A DNA stretch of 64,000 bases from the NCBI RefSeq assembly GCF_000429765.1, contig NZ_AUCM01000014.1:22886-86885 (forward strand), written 5' to 3'. This document shows positions 33,512 to 42,625 of the stretch, piece after piece. A program made the position numbers and the translations under genes. The notes beneath the pieces were generated by a model that was not told the DNA's origin, ran no database searches, and saw only the letters and a program-made list of their open reading frames with translations. How positions within the stretch are numbered: position 1 is the stretch's first letter; every line of letters starts with the position of its first letter. Source of the DNA: Gemmobacter nectariphilus DSM 15620. Lineage in GTDB: Bacteria; Pseudomonadota; Alphaproteobacteria; Rhodobacterales; Rhodobacteraceae.

Positions 33512-34388
33512 GCTCGATCCTGCCCAGCTCGCTGCCCTTGCGGCCATCCACCGTCGCGGCAGCCTTGAAGGGGCAGCGGCGGTGCTGGGGGTGACCCCTT
33601 CGGCGATCTCGCAGCGCCTGAAGGCGCTCGAGGACCGGGTCGGCTGCCTGCTGATCCGCAGGGGCAGCCCCTGCACGGCCACGGCGCCCGGCCTGCGGCT
33701 GATCCGCCACCATGACGAGGTTGCGGCGCTTGAAGCTGCGGTCGCGCAGGATCTGCGGATCGGCGGGGCTGGGCCGGTGACGCTGCGCCTTGCGGTCAAT
33801 GCCGACAGCCTTGCGACCTGGGTGATCCCGGCGCTGGCCGCAGTCGATGGCCTGCTGTTCGATCTGGTGATCGACGATCAGGCCCACAGCCAGGACTGGC
33901 TGCGCCGGGGCGAGGTCGCGGCGGCCGTGACCTCGCATTCCGGCCCGCTTCAGGGCTGCGAGACGGTGCCGCTGGGCCGGCTGCGCTATCATGCGACCGC
34001 AAGTCCCGGCTTCATGACGCGCTGGATGCCGGATGGCGCGGACCGCGCGGCGATGGCGCGGGCGCCGGGCCTGACCTTTTCCGACAAGGACACCTTGCAA
34101 GGCGACTGGCTGCGTCAGACCTTTGGCCGTCAGATCGCCTTTCCCACCCATCGCATCGCCTCCAGCCACGGCTTTGTCGATGCCGCGCTGGCAGGGCTTG
34201 GCTGGGGCATGAACCCGGCGCCGCTGGTCGCAAATCACATGGGCGTGGGGCGGCTGGTCGAACTGGTGCCCGGCACCGCGCTGGATGTGCCGCTTTACTG
34301 GCAGTTCACCCGCCAGTCCGCGCCCGTCCTTGCCCCCGTCACCCGCGCAATGAAGACCGAGGCGGCGCGTCACCTGCTTTCGCCTTGA
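33510..34388 (+). CDS. LysG/ArgP-type LysR regulator of amino-acid export
   Basis: A 292-residue LysR regulator of the ArgP/LysG group. LDPAQLAALAAIHRRGSLEG and AAAVLGVTPSAISQRLKALE form the winged helix, and ARAPGLTFSDKDTLQGDWLR with the C-terminal FVDAALAGLGWGMNP matches the ligand domain of this group. Such proteins sense lysine or arginine and activate the adjacent exporter. It is divergent from the LysE-type gene. Its last codons and stop are embedded in copy D of the dispersed intergenic element (TTTCGCCTTGATCC, where TGA is the stop). Confidence 0.9.
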   Translation: MLDPAQLAALAAIHRRGSLEGAAAVLGVTPSAISQRLKALEDRVGCLLIRRGSPCTATAPGLRLIRHHDEVAALEAAVAQDLRIGGAGPVTLRLAVNADSLATWVIPALAAVDGLLFDLVIDDQAHSQDWLRRGEVAAAVTSHSGPLQGCETVPLGRLRYHATASPGFMTRWMPDGADRAAMARAPGLTFSDKDTLQGDWLRQTFGRQIAFPTHRIASSHGFVDAALAGLGWGMNPAPLVANHMGVGRLVELVPGTALDVPLYWQFTRQSAPVLAPVTRAMKTEAARHLLSP

Positions 34389-34446
34389 TCCAAATATCCT
34401 CGGGGGTGAATTGGCCGGCACGGCCAAGAGGGGGCAGAAGGCCCCC
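34378..34446 (+). repeat. Dispersed intergenic element, copy D
   Basis: Reading the plus strand from the lysG end: TTTCGCCTTGATCC, AAATATCCTCGGGGG, then two perfect hairpins TTGGCC/GGCCAA (34411-34427) and GGGGGC/GCCCCC (34430-34446). The stop codon of lysG lies inside the motif. There is no long T-run after the hairpins. Confidence 0.75.
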
Positions 34447-34463
34447 TGCACGCTTGCCGCCCC

Positions 34464-34859
34464 TCAGGGACGCTGCACGCCTTCCAGGTGGGCAACCAGA
34501 TCGGCGATTTCCCGGCTGGTCAGCACCGGCGTTCCGTCCGGTGCCGCGATCGTGGTGTCCTGGCGTTCATACAATTGCCCGAACAGCGGCATCGGCGATC
34601 CGTGCGACACCAGGGCATCGCGCCCGTCGATCCGCATCACCACCCGGATGGTCGGAAACACCCCGTCATTGCGCGCCGACAGCCGGGTCAGATCGGTGGG
34701 TTGCAGCGTCAGCACGGCCGCCATGGGGCCAGCGCCGGTCGCATCCGCGCCATGACAGGCCGCGCAATGGCCGGCAAAGATCGCGGCCCCCCGCGCGGCA
34801 TCCTGCGCATTTGCGGGCAGGGCCAGGCTCAGCGCAATGACGGCAGGCAGAACACGCAT
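34464..34859 (-). CDS. Small periplasmic c-type cytochrome
   Basis: A 131-residue secreted monoheme cytochrome c. The signal peptide MRVLPAVIALSLALPANA is followed by a class I cytochrome fold with heme site CAACHG (about residues 32-37) and GATGAGPMAAVLTLQPTDLT. A likely axial methionine lies in HGSPMPLFGQL, and the C-terminal helix is SREIADLVAHLEGVQ. The role is periplasmic electron transfer; the partner is unknown. A terminator and a candidate FNR-type site lie upstream. Confidence 0.88.
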   Translation of the reverse strand: MRVLPAVIALSLALPANAQDAARGAAIFAGHCAACHGADATGAGPMAAVLTLQPTDLTRLSARNDGVFPTIRVVMRIDGRDALVSHGSPMPLFGQLYERQDTTIAAPDGTPVLTSREIADLVAHLEGVQRP

Positions 34860-34882
34860 GGCAACCTCTGGGGGCTTGGGGC

Positions 34883-34921
34883 AAAAAGACGGCCCCAGCC
34901 TGCCGCAGCAGGGCCGGGGCC
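34883..34921 (-). terminator. Terminator after the acyl-CoA dehydrogenase gene
   Basis: On the minus strand a long hairpin, GGCCCC with inner arms CCTGC/GCAGG pairing to GGGGCC (34921-34891), is followed by TTTTT (34887-34883). It lies 20-60 bp after the acyl-CoA dehydrogenase stop and just upstream of the cytochrome c gene. Confidence 0.8.
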
Positions 34922-34924
34922 ACC

Positions 34925-34938
34925 TTGATCTGTATCAC
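34925..34938. promoter_or_regulatory. Candidate FNR-type site upstream of the cytochrome c gene
   Basis: TTGAT-CTGT-ATCAC matches the FNR/FnrL consensus TTGAT-N4-ATCAA at nine of ten positions. It is centred about 72 bp upstream of the cytochrome c ATG. A class II promoter here would start near 34890, inside the terminator stem of the upstream gene. No good -10 is visible, so the call is tentative. Confidence 0.35.
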
Positions 34939-34941
34939 GGA

Positions 34942-36069
34942 TCAGAGCGAGCGGGCGATGACCAATCGCTGAACCTCGGACGTGCCTTCATAAATCTGGC
35001 ACACCCGCACATCGCGATAGATCCGCTCCACCGGATAATCCGCCAGATAGCCATAGCCGCCATGGATCTGGATGGCGGCCGTGCAGACTTCCTCGGCCAT
35101 CTCCGAGGCTACCAGTTTGGCCATGGACGCTTCGGTCAGGCAGGGGCGCCCGGCCTCGCGCAGGGCTGCGGCGTGCAGCATCAACTGACGCGCCATGGCC
35201 ACCTTGGTCGCCATGTCGGCCAGTTTGAAGGCGATGGCCTGATTGGCGATGATCGGCTGGCCAAAGGCCATGCGCTCCTTGGCATAGGCGGTGGCATGGT
35301 CCAGCGCGGACCGCGCCATGCCGATGGCCTGGGCCGCAATGCCGATCCGCCCGCCTTCAAGGTTCGCCAGCGCGATGCGATAGCCCTCGCCTTCGGCGCC
35401 AAGGCGGTTTTCCACCGGCACGCGCATCCCGTTGAAGGCCAGCGCGCAGGTGTCCGAGGCATGCTGGCCCAGCTTGCGTTCGACCGAGACCACCTCATAG
35501 CCGGGGGTATCGGTCGGCACGATGAAGGCCGAGATCCCCTTCTTTCCAGCCGCAGGATCGGTCACGGCAAAGACGATGGTGACGCCCGCGCTCTTGCCGC
35601 TGGTGATGAACTGCTTGGTGCCGTCGATGACGTAATGGTCCCCGTCGAGCCGCGCCCGCGTCTTCAGCGCCGAGGCATCGGACCCGGCTTGCGGTTCGGT
35701 CAGCGCAAAGGCGCCGATCCATTCGCCGCTGGCCATCTTCGGCAGAAAGCGGCGCTTCTGGTCCTCGGTGCCAAAGCGCAGGATCGGCGCGCAGCCGACA
35801 GAGCTGTGCACCGACAGGATGGTCGACATCGCGCCTTCGCCCGCCGCGATTTCCTCCAGCGCCAGCGCATAGGCGACGGTGCCAAGGTCGGACCCGCCGT
35901 ATTCCTCGGGCACCAGCATGCCCATGAAGCCAAGTTCGCCCATTTCGGCCACTTCGGCGCGGGGGAAGCTGTGGTCGCGGTCGCGCTGCGCGGCGCCGGG
36001 GGCCAGACGTTCCTGCGCAAAGGCGCGGGCAGCGTCGCGGATCTGTTCCTGGGTTTCGGTCAGCAGCAT
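34942..36069 (-). CDS. Short-chain-type acyl-CoA dehydrogenase
   Basis: A 375-residue FAD enzyme. Motifs are [19 protein letters not shown] (FAD/substrate), [10 protein letters not shown] and [19 protein letters not shown]. The C-terminal [20 protein letters not shown] and [15 protein letters not shown] follow, with the catalytic Glu in YEGTS as in short- and medium-chain enzymes. It introduces the 2,3-double bond into an acyl-CoA and passes electrons to ETF. Its ATG overlaps the thiolase stop by one base (TGATG), so the two form an operon for beta-oxidation of a short acyl-CoA. Confidence 0.93.
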   Translation of the reverse strand: MLLTETQEQIRDAARAFAQERLAPGAAQRDRDHSFPRAEVAEMGELGFMGMLVPEEYGGSDLGTVAYALALEEIAAGEGAMSTILSVHSSVGCAPILRFGTEDQKRRFLPKMASGEWIGAFALTEPQAGSDASALKTRARLDGDHYVIDGTKQFITSGKSAGVTIVFAVTDPAAGKKGISAFIVPTDTPGYEVVSVERKLGQHASDTCALAFNGMRVPVENRLGAEGEGYRIALANLEGGRIGIAAQAIGMARSALDHATAYAKERMAFGQPIIANQAIAFKLADMATKVAMARQLMLHAAALREAGRPCLTEASMAKLVASEMAEEVCTAAIQIHGGYGYLADYPVERIYRDVRVCQIYEGTSEVQRLVIARSL

Positions 36070-37259
36070 CAGATCACCCGTTCGATCGCAACTGCGGTGG
36101 CCTCGCCCCCGCCAATGCACAGCGAGGCAACGCCGCGCCGCAGCCCATGCGTTTCCAGCGCCGCCAGCAGCGTCACCATCACCCGCGCGCCCGAGGCGCC
36201 AATCGGGTGGCCAAGCGCACAGGCGCCGCCATGGATGTTCACCTTGTCATGCGGCAGATCCAGCTCGCGCATCGCGGCCATGGCGACGACGGCAAAGGCC
36301 TCGTTGATCTCGAACAGATCAACGTCCTTCAACCCCCAGCCCGTCTTGTCCGACAGCTTGCGCATGGCGCCGATGGGGGCGGTGGGGAACAGGTTCGGCT
36401 TGTCGGCATGGGTCGAATGGCCCACCAGAATGGCGCGCGGGGTCAGGCCGCGGCGCTCGGCCTCGGAGGCGCGCATCAGCACGAGGGCCGCCGCCCCGTC
36501 CGATATGGACGAGGAATTCGCCGCCGTCACCGTGCCGCCCTCGCGGAAGGCGGGTTTCAACGTGGGGATCTTGTCCAGACGCGCCTTGCCGGGCTGCTCG
36601 TCGATCCGGACCACGGTTTCCGACTTGCCGGCGCGCACGGTCACCGGCGCGACCTCGGCCGCGAACAGCCCCTCGGTGATCGCCTTTTGTGCGCGGGTCA
36701 GCGAGGAAATCGCATAGCTATCCTGCTGCTCACGGGTGAACTGCATGGCCTGGGCGCAATCCTCGGCAAAGGTGCCCATCAGGCGGCCCTTGTCATAGGC
36801 GTCTTCCAGACCGTCCAGGAACATGTGGTCCAGCACCTGCGCATGGCCAATCCGCGCGCCGCCGCGCATCTTGGGCAGCAGGTAGGGGGCATTGGTCATG
36901 CTTTCCATGCCGCCTGCGACCATGACGTCCTGCGAGCCTGCCAGCAGCATGTCATGGGCGAACATCGCCGCCCGCATCCCCGATCCGCACATCTTGTTGA
37001 TGGTGGTGGCACCGGCGCCCAGCGGCAGCCCGGCCTTGAGCGCGGCCTGACGGGCCGGGGCCTGGCCTTGACCGGCGGGCAGAACGCAGCCCATCACCAC
37101 CTCGTCCACGGCCTCGGGGGCAAGACCCGCCCCGGCCAGTGCGGCCCCAATGGCGACCGCGCCCAGATCGGCCGCCATCACGCTGGCGAAATCGCCCTGA
37201 AAGCCGCCCATCGGCGTGCGCGCTGCCCCGACGATCACGATGGGATCATGTTTGCTCAT
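36069..37259 (-). CDS. Acetyl-CoA C-acyltransferase (thiolase)
   Basis: A 396-residue thiolase. The nucleophilic Cys is in [18 protein letters not shown] (residue 91), and the second catalytic Cys and His occur in [20 protein letters not shown] and [11 protein letters not shown]. It condenses or cleaves acyl-CoA with acetyl-CoA. Being first in an operon with an acyl-CoA dehydrogenase and divergent from an AraC regulator, it is more likely degradative than the PHB-type PhaA. Substrate length is uncertain. Confidence 0.93.
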   Translation of the reverse strand: MSKHDPIVIVGAARTPMGGFQGDFASVMAADLGAVAIGAALAGAGLAPEAVDEVVMGCVLPAGQGQAPARQAALKAGLPLGAGATTINKMCGSGMRAAMFAHDMLLAGSQDVMVAGGMESMTNAPYLLPKMRGGARIGHAQVLDHMFLDGLEDAYDKGRLMGTFAEDCAQAMQFTREQQDSYAISSLTRAQKAITEGLFAAEVAPVTVRAGKSETVVRIDEQPGKARLDKIPTLKPAFREGGTVTAANSSSISDGAAALVLMRASEAERRGLTPRAILVGHSTHADKPNLFPTAPIGAMRKLSDKTGWGLKDVDLFEINEAFAVVAMAAMRELDLPHDKVNIHGGACALGHPIGASGARVMVTLLAALETHGLRRGVASLCIGGGEATAVAIERVI

Positions 37260-37332
37260 ACCCGCTCCTCCAGTCTTGCCGGCGATGGCCGTGCCTGTCC
37301 GGTTCTACACGAAACGCCACGGCCCGGTCCGA

Positions 37333-37410
37333 CATGTCTTGCGGGCCATGCCCGCCGCGCGCCGGGTCTAGGGCAGCGGTGTCTTGCAAACAATGACAGA
37401 TCATGTCTTG
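37333..37410. promoter_or_regulatory. Direct repeats in the thiolase/AraC divergent region
   Basis: CATGTCTTG occurs twice in direct orientation (37333-37341 and 37402-37410), with a partial third copy TGTCTTGC near 37380. The copies lie in the 183-bp region between the divergent thiolase and AraC genes. AraC-family regulators often bind direct repeats, so these may be the operator. Confidence 0.4.
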
Positions 37411-37442
37411 TCTGCTGATCGGTTTTGCAATGCAGGGGCGCC

Positions 37443-38453
37443 ATGGATCGCCGCATCATCGCGCCCGGATTTGTTGCCGATGCGCTGGACCGGCTGAGCG
37501 GGCAGGGGATCGACCCGGCGCCCTTGCTGGCCGCGGCCGGTCTGCCGCCGGCGGTCGATCAGCCGGTCAGCAACCTGCACTTCGGGCGGCTGTGGTGGCT
37601 GATCGCGCAAGCGATGGAAGACGAGTTCATGGGCCTTGCCGCCCGCCCCATGCGCCCTGGCGGCTTTGCCATGCTGTGCCATGCGGTCTTGCACGCCGGC
37701 ACGCTGGAGCGCGCCTTGCGCCGGGCGCTGCGGTTCCTGACGCTGGTGCTGGACGATCCGCGCGGCGATCTGCGTGTGCAAGGCGGCGAGGCCGAGATCG
37801 TGCTGACCGACGCGGCGGGCCCCCGCCTGGCCTTTGCCTACCGCACCTACTGGCTGGTGCTGATGGGGGTGGCCTGCTGGCTGGTCGGGCGGCGCATCCC
37901 CTTGCGGGGGCTGGATTTCCGCTGCCCCGCGCCCCAGGACCGGCAGGACTATCGCCAGTTCTTCGGCGCGCCCGTGCGCTTTGACCAGCCGGCAACGCGG
38001 CTGGTGTTCGATGCGGGGTTCCTGTCCCTGCCGGTCATCCGCAGCGAGGCGGCCTTGCGCAGTTTCCTGCGCGAGGCGCCGGCGAACATTCTGGTGCGCT
38101 ATCGCCAGGATCATGGCGTTGCCGCCCGGGTGCGGGCGCGGTTGGGGGCCAGCCTGCCGGCCGACTGGCCCGGCTTTGACGCCATGGCCGCCGAATTGCG
38201 CCTGTCGCCTGCCACGCTGCGGCGCCAGTTGCGGATGGACGGGCAAAGCTATGCGGCGATCAAGGACGAACTACGGCTGGTGCGCGCGCAGCGCCTGCTG
38301 GCCGAGGGGCAGCGCAGCGTTGCGCAAGTGGCCGCCGATCTGGGCTATAGCGAGCCAAGCGCCTTTCACCGCGCCTTTGTGAAATGGACGGGCCATAGCC
38401 CCGGCGCCTGGCGGGCGGCCAAGGCCAGCCCGGATGCGGCCGACGCGTCCTGA
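37443..38453 (+). CDS. AraC family transcriptional regulator (OruR-like)
   Basis: A 336-residue regulator. The N-terminal domain (about residues 15-200; GFVADALDRLSGQGIDPAPL, LARPMRPGGFAMLCHAVLHA-type sequence) is the arabinose-binding-like domain of the OruR/ArgR AraC group. The C-terminal HTH spans about 230-325 (LSPATLRRQLRMDGQSYAAI, VAQVAADLGYSEPSAFHRAF). Start 37443 is chosen because GCAGGGGCGCC precedes it. It is divergent from the thiolase/acyl-CoA dehydrogenase operon and probably regulates it; the inducer is unknown. Confidence 0.88.
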   Translation: MDRRIIAPGFVADALDRLSGQGIDPAPLLAAAGLPPAVDQPVSNLHFGRLWWLIAQAMEDEFMGLAARPMRPGGFAMLCHAVLHAGTLERALRRALRFLTLVLDDPRGDLRVQGGEAEIVLTDAAGPRLAFAYRTYWLVLMGVACWLVGRRIPLRGLDFRCPAPQDRQDYRQFFGAPVRFDQPATRLVFDAGFLSLPVIRSEAALRSFLREAPANILVRYRQDHGVAARVRARLGASLPADWPGFDAMAAELRLSPATLRRQLRMDGQSYAAIKDELRLVRAQRLLAEGQRSVAQVAADLGYSEPSAFHRAFVKWTGHSPGAWRAAKASPDAADAS

Positions 38454-38572
38454 GTGACCAGGCGCTGCTTCGGGAAAGTAACCGGAACTCATTGCCTTGC
38501 AGGGGGTCAAAGGGTCAGCGGCGCCGGACGGGGCGCATTGATTCCGCCTGCCGGTCGGCCTAGTGTCTGTCC

Positions 38573-39025
38573 ATGATCACGCAGAAGATGAAATACGCGC
38601 TCAAGGCGCTGCTGGTCCTGGCCGACGAGGCCGCCAAGGACAGCCCCGAGCCGCTAACGATCGAACAGATCGCCCGCCGCTCGGGCACGCCCAAGCGGTT
38701 TTTGGAACATATTCTGCTCGAGGTGCGCAATGCCGGGGTCATTGCCTCGACCCGTGGCCGGTCGGGCGGGTATACGCTGATCAAGAAGCCGCGCGAAGTG
38801 TCGATTTCGGAACTTCTGCGCCTGATCGACGGGCCGATCGCGCCCTTGCCCTGCCTGTCGCGCCGCGCCTATCAACGCTGCGAGGATTGCGTGGATGAGG
38901 CCACCTGCCGCATCCGCAAGGTCTTTGCCGAGGTGTTCTGGTCCTATCTGGTGATCATCGAATCGCTCACGCTGGAAGACATGCTGCGCTCGGCCGAGGT
39001 CAGCGATCAGGTGCTGGGTGCCTGA
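38573..39025 (+). CDS. Rrf2 family transcriptional regulator
   Basis: A 150-residue winged-helix regulator. MKYALKALLVLADEA and LTIEQIARRSGTPKRFLEHI are the standard Rrf2 opening, and STRGRSGGYTLIKKP forms the wing. Three cysteines in CEDCVDEATC (about residues 104-113) suit an iron-sulfur or redox-sensing site, as in IscR/NsrR/CymR relatives, so it may sense Fe-S status, NO or thiols. No obvious target is adjacent; the next gene starts 6 bp later. Confidence 0.88.
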   Translation: MITQKMKYALKALLVLADEAAKDSPEPLTIEQIARRSGTPKRFLEHILLEVRNAGVIASTRGRSGGYTLIKKPREVSISELLRLIDGPIAPLPCLSRRAYQRCEDCVDEATCRIRKVFAEVFWSYLVIIESLTLEDMLRSAEVSDQVLGA

Positions 39026-39031
39026 GCGGGC

Positions 39032-39586
39032 ATGACAGAGGCAGGGATCGTCGCCCTGCTGCGCGCCGATCCCTTGCGCTGGCAAGCGCTGGGGCATGTC
39101 GCGGCGCTGGCTCTGCCACAAGGCTGCATCGGGGCGGGGTTCATCCGCAATCTGGTCTGGGACCATCTGCATGGCCGCGTCTCGGATTGTCGGGACGAGG
39201 ATGTCGATGTGCTCTGGCATGGACCGCAGGACATGGACCCGGCCACCGATCAGCGGCTGGAGGCGCGGCTGACGGCACTGAACCCTGACCTTCGCTGGTC
39301 GGTGCGCAATCAGGCGCGGATGCATCTGAGGAATGGCGATGCCCCGTATGACGGCGTCGAAGCCGCGATGCGCCACTGGCCCGAGACGGCGACCGCCATC
39401 GCGGCCTGTCGCGACGGCGGGACATGCCGCCTGATCGCCCCCTTCGGGCTGGCCGATCTGGGGCAGATGATCTTGCGCCCGACCTTGCCGGCCAGGCGTG
39501 CAGCATTCGAGACGCGGATAGGCACGCGCGGCTGGCTGGGGCGCTGGCCCCGCGTCAGGCTGGCGGCGGGGCCGGGGGGGGCGTGA
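39032..39586 (+). CDS. Nucleotidyltransferase family protein
   Basis: A 184-residue soluble protein related to the COG3575-type nucleotidyltransferase-like proteins. Conserved stretches are GCIGAGFIRNLVWDHLHGR, SDCRDEDVDVLWHGP with an acidic DEDVDV active-site-like motif, WSVRNQARMHLRNGDAPY and AFETRIGTRGWLGRWPRV. No substrate is known. It starts 6 bp after the Rrf2 gene and its 3' end overlaps the convergent histidine-kinase gene by 32 bp. Confidence 0.8.
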   Translation: MTEAGIVALLRADPLRWQALGHVAALALPQGCIGAGFIRNLVWDHLHGRVSDCRDEDVDVLWHGPQDMDPATDQRLEARLTALNPDLRWSVRNQARMHLRNGDAPYDGVEAAMRHWPETATAIAACRDGGTCRLIAPFGLADLGQMILRPTLPARRAAFETRIGTRGWLGRWPRVRLAAGPGGA

Positions 39587-42089
39587 TCGTCCCTTGGGCG
39601 GTCTCGGCCAGTGCCCTGAAGGCTGCGCGGGTTTCGGGCCAGATCGCCTGCGCCCGCGCAAGCCGTTCGCGCGCCCGATCGCCCTGACCTTGCCGCGCGG
39701 CAGTATCCAGCGCCACCAGATGCCCGCGCAGGCCAGATGCCCCGAAGACCGCCGCGCTGCCTGCCAGAAGATGGGCCCGCGCCGACATCGCGGCCAGATC
39801 GTTCTTGCGGCTGGCATCGGCCAGTTCGGCCAGGCCCTCGCCCGTCTCGGTCAGATACCTGTGCAGCAGATCGCCAAAGGTCTCGGGCCCCAATCGTTCG
39901 ATCAGCGCGTTTGCGCGCGCCTGATCTATGCTGTCAGGGCTGGCCTTGGGCGCGGGCGGTCTGGCCGTGCCTGCCAGAATGTCCCGCAGCGCCCCGCGCG
40001 ACAGCGGCTTGACCAGCGTGCCGTTCATGCCTGCCTCGGTGAAGCGGGCCAGATCTTCGGGCAGGGCATGGGCGGTCAAGGCGATGATCGGGGCGTGCCG
40101 GCTTGCGCCCGTGCCCGAGCGGATCGCGCGGGTCGCGGCGACGCCATCCAGTTCCGGCATCCCGATATCCATAAGGATCAGGTCATAGCACTGCTTGCCG
40201 GCGCGGGCCACGCCTTCGGTGCCGCTGGTCGCCTCGTCGACCCGGTGGCCGTCATCCTCCAGCAGCTGGCGCACCACGAAGCGGTTGATCGGGTTGTCCT
40301 CGACCACAAGGATCCGCATGCGGGGCAGCGGCACGGCGGGCGCCGCCGTCGGGGCAGCGGGCGGCAGGGGCAGGCTGTCGGCGCTGGTCGGCGGCAAGGG
40401 CAAGGTCAGGCGGAACCGGCTGCCATGCCCTTCCTGGCTTTCGACGTCGATCGTGCCGCCCATCGCGCGCACCATCCGCCGCGCGATCGGCAGGCCCAGC
40501 CCCGTGCCTTCGGCCCGGCGCCCATACGAGCTGTCGAGCGTGACGAAATCGTCGAAGATCCGGCCAAGATCGCCCTCGGCAATGCCGATCCCGGTATCCG
40601 CGACCGTGACGGCGACGGTGCCATCGCCCAGCCGCCGGGCCGACAGGGTGATCTCGCCGTCACGGGTGAACTTGACGGCATTGCCGATCAGGTTCAGCAG
40701 CACCTGCCGCAGCTTCAGCGCATCGCCCAGCACAAGGCCGGGGGCGCCGGGCGCGACGGCCAGCCGGTTGCCCTGCCGGGCCGCGGCCGGGCGCTGGCTG
40801 TCGGCCACACTGTCCAGCAGCGCGGCCAGGTCAAAGGGCTCATGCGCCACCGGCATCTTGCCCGCATCAAGCCGCGCGATGTCCAGCACATCGTTCACAT
40901 GCTGCAGCAACAGATCGCCCGAGTTGCGCACGACCCGCAGGTAATCGCGCTGCCGGGCGGTCAGGCGGGTTTCCTGCAGCAGATCCAGCGTGCCAAGAAT
41001 GCCGTTCAGCGGCGTGCGGATCTCGTGGCTCATCAGGGCCAGCATTTCGGCGTTGGATTTCTCGCCGGCCAGGGCGCGGTCGCGGGCCTCGACCAGCGCC
41101 TGTTCGGCCGACAGCCGGTCCGAGATGTCATGCAGGAAGCACACCCGGATCGGGCCGTCCTCGCTGCCCGTCTCGCCCACCGAGATTTCGGCCGGAAACC
41201 GGCTGCCATCGCCGCGCCGGCCCTCGATCCGCGTCAGCCGCGCGCCTGCGGGCGGCAAGCGATCGGCATCATCGGCCAGGGCATCGCGGCGACAGATCAG
41301 CGTGTCGACCCTGCGGCCCTCGATCTGATGGCGGGCAATGCCGAACAGCTCCTCGGCGGCGGCGTTCGATTCCAGCACCTGACCGCGGGCGTCCACGACC
41401 AGGATCGCATCTTGCGAGGTGGCGATGATCGCGCGCAAGCGCCCGTGGGTCAGCGCCTGTTCGGCCGCGCGCATCCGGGTCTGGCGCACCAGCCGGGCCA
41501 GCACCACGACCATCGCCGCCAGCACCATCACCAGAACCAGCGTGACGACCGCCACGCGCACCAGCGTGGCCCCTGCCTCGCGCCGCCGCAGGTCGGACGA
41601 TACGGCCATCGCGCGCTGTCCGCTGAGCGTGAGATTGCGCAAGACCGGCCGCAACGCATCGGCATCGGATGCCATCCGCCCCAGCGCCCCGACCAGCGCA
41701 GCATCCGGCCCGTCGATCAGCGGCGTGACCTGGTTCAGGAAATGCCAGACCGAGGCCATGGCAACCTCGAAATCCTCGCGTCCGCGCAGGGGATCATAAA
41801 GCCGGCTGGTCTCCATCAGCCGGATGCGGCCGTAGAACACGTCGAAGCGGCGGCGGAGCCGCGCCGGATCGCCAGCGCCGGCCTGAAGGGTGCGCAGTTC
41901 CAGCTGAAAGGCGAGGAATTCGACATCCAGCTGCGCCATGCTCCATTGCGCGCTGTCGGAATTCGCGGTGGCAAGGGCGTCGATCTCGTCGCGCACATCG
42001 CGGACCATGGCTGCGATCCCGGCCGCAAAGCCGGCCATGACCACAAGTGCGGCCAGCACCCCGGCCAGCCGCAGCAGGTTGGCGCGCAT
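39555..42089 (-). CDS. Hybrid sensor histidine kinase with PAS, receiver and HPt domains
   Basis: An 844-residue membrane sensor. TM helices at about 7-29 and 177-202 bracket a mostly helical periplasmic domain. A PAS domain (about 215-325) and a HisKA domain with the phosphorylated His in MSHEIRTPLNG (about 355) follow. The ATPase has NAVKF and GLGLPIARRM. The receiver domain has Asp about 641 in LILMDIGMPELDG, and a C-terminal HPt domain has His about 773 in RAHLLAGSAAVFG. This is the full ArcB/BarA-like phosphorelay, so it needs an external response regulator, and none is adjacent. The start overlaps the preceding gene (TGATG; a GTG one codon earlier is also possible). Confidence 0.92.
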   Translation of the reverse strand: MRANLLRLAGVLAALVVMAGFAAGIAAMVRDVRDEIDALATANSDSAQWSMAQLDVEFLAFQLELRTLQAGAGDPARLRRRFDVFYGRIRLMETSRLYDPLRGREDFEVAMASVWHFLNQVTPLIDGPDAALVGALGRMASDADALRPVLRNLTLSGQRAMAVSSDLRRREAGATLVRVAVVTLVLVMVLAAMVVVLARLVRQTRMRAAEQALTHGRLRAIIATSQDAILVVDARGQVLESNAAAEELFGIARHQIEGRRVDTLICRRDALADDADRLPPAGARLTRIEGRRGDGSRFPAEISVGETGSEDGPIRVCFLHDISDRLSAEQALVEARDRALAGEKSNAEMLALMSHEIRTPLNGILGTLDLLQETRLTARQRDYLRVVRNSGDLLLQHVNDVLDIARLDAGKMPVAHEPFDLAALLDSVADSQRPAAARQGNRLAVAPGAPGLVLGDALKLRQVLLNLIGNAVKFTRDGEITLSARRLGDGTVAVTVADTGIGIAEGDLGRIFDDFVTLDSSYGRRAEGTGLGLPIARRMVRAMGGTIDVESQEGHGSRFRLTLPLPPTSADSLPLPPAAPTAAPAVPLPRMRILVVEDNPINRFVVRQLLEDDGHRVDEATSGTEGVARAGKQCYDLILMDIGMPELDGVAATRAIRSGTGASRHAPIIALTAHALPEDLARFTEAGMNGTLVKPLSRGALRDILAGTARPPAPKASPDSIDQARANALIERLGPETFGDLLHRYLTETGEGLAELADASRKNDLAAMSARAHLLAGSAAVFGASGLRGHLVALDTAARQGQGDRARERLARAQAIWPETRAAFRALAETAQGTITPPPAPPPA

Positions 42090-42625
42090 CACTGGCCCTG
42101 TTCCGGGGCCGGGCGCACCTCGATCCGGTCAAGGCCCCAGATCGCCCGCGAATAGATCACCTCGGACTGGAATTCCGGGGCGGCATCAAAGGGATAGATC
42201 ACCCACAAGGGGCCCTGGCCGCGCGGCGGGATCGGGGCGCCGTTCATTTCCCAGGCGACCAGCGCGCGCCCGGGCACGGCATCCTCGAGCGGGATCTCGG
42301 CGCTGTAATCGTTCACCGCCTGGGCAAACAGCATCCCCTCGGTGACGCCCAGCCTGTCCGTCAGCATGTAAAGCGGCACGCCGCGAAAGCTTGCCCGCCC
42401 GGCGGTCCAGGGGGTCGATGTCTCGACCAGGCTGGAACCAAGCCCTTGCAGCATCGCCATGTCGAACACCGCCGCATCTGGCGCGTTGTGCACCCCGATG
42501 GACCCGGTCACGGTCAGCACCGGCGCGCCCGTGGGCACCGGCAGCGGATCGGGCGTTTCGGCACTGGCGGCGGATCGCGCCAGAACAAGTCCGGCCAGCA
42601 GGGCAACAGGGGCTATCCGCAGCAT
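42089..42625 (-). CDS. Periplasmic molybdopterin-oxidoreductase-fold protein, probable sensor partner
   Basis: A 178-residue exported protein (signal peptide MLRIAPVALLAGLVLARSAASA). The mature region, VLTVTGSIGVHNAPDAAVFD ... FRGVPLYMLTDRLGV ... WVIYPFDAAPEFQSEVIYSR, resembles a shortened oxidoreductase molybdopterin-binding (sulfite-oxidase-like) domain. It has no cysteine, so the usual Mo-thiolate ligand is absent and catalysis is doubtful. Its stop overlaps the start of the hybrid kinase gene, suggesting that it serves as a periplasmic ligand-binding accessory of that sensor. TTGGAG precedes the ATG at 42625. Confidence 0.7.
   Translation of the reverse strand: MLRIAPVALLAGLVLARSAASAETPDPLPVPTGAPVLTVTGSIGVHNAPDAAVFDMAMLQGLGSSLVETSTPWTAGRASFRGVPLYMLTDRLGVTEGMLFAQAVNDYSAEIPLEDAVPGRALVAWEMNGAPIPPRGQGPLWVIYPFDAAPEFQSEVIYSRAIWGLDRIEVRPAPEQGQ

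Noticed and set aside
39594..42155. An 850-codon plus-strand frame opposite the hybrid kinase
   Set aside because: Antisense shadow of a recognisable kinase gene; composition is Gln/Arg/Gly-rich with no motif.
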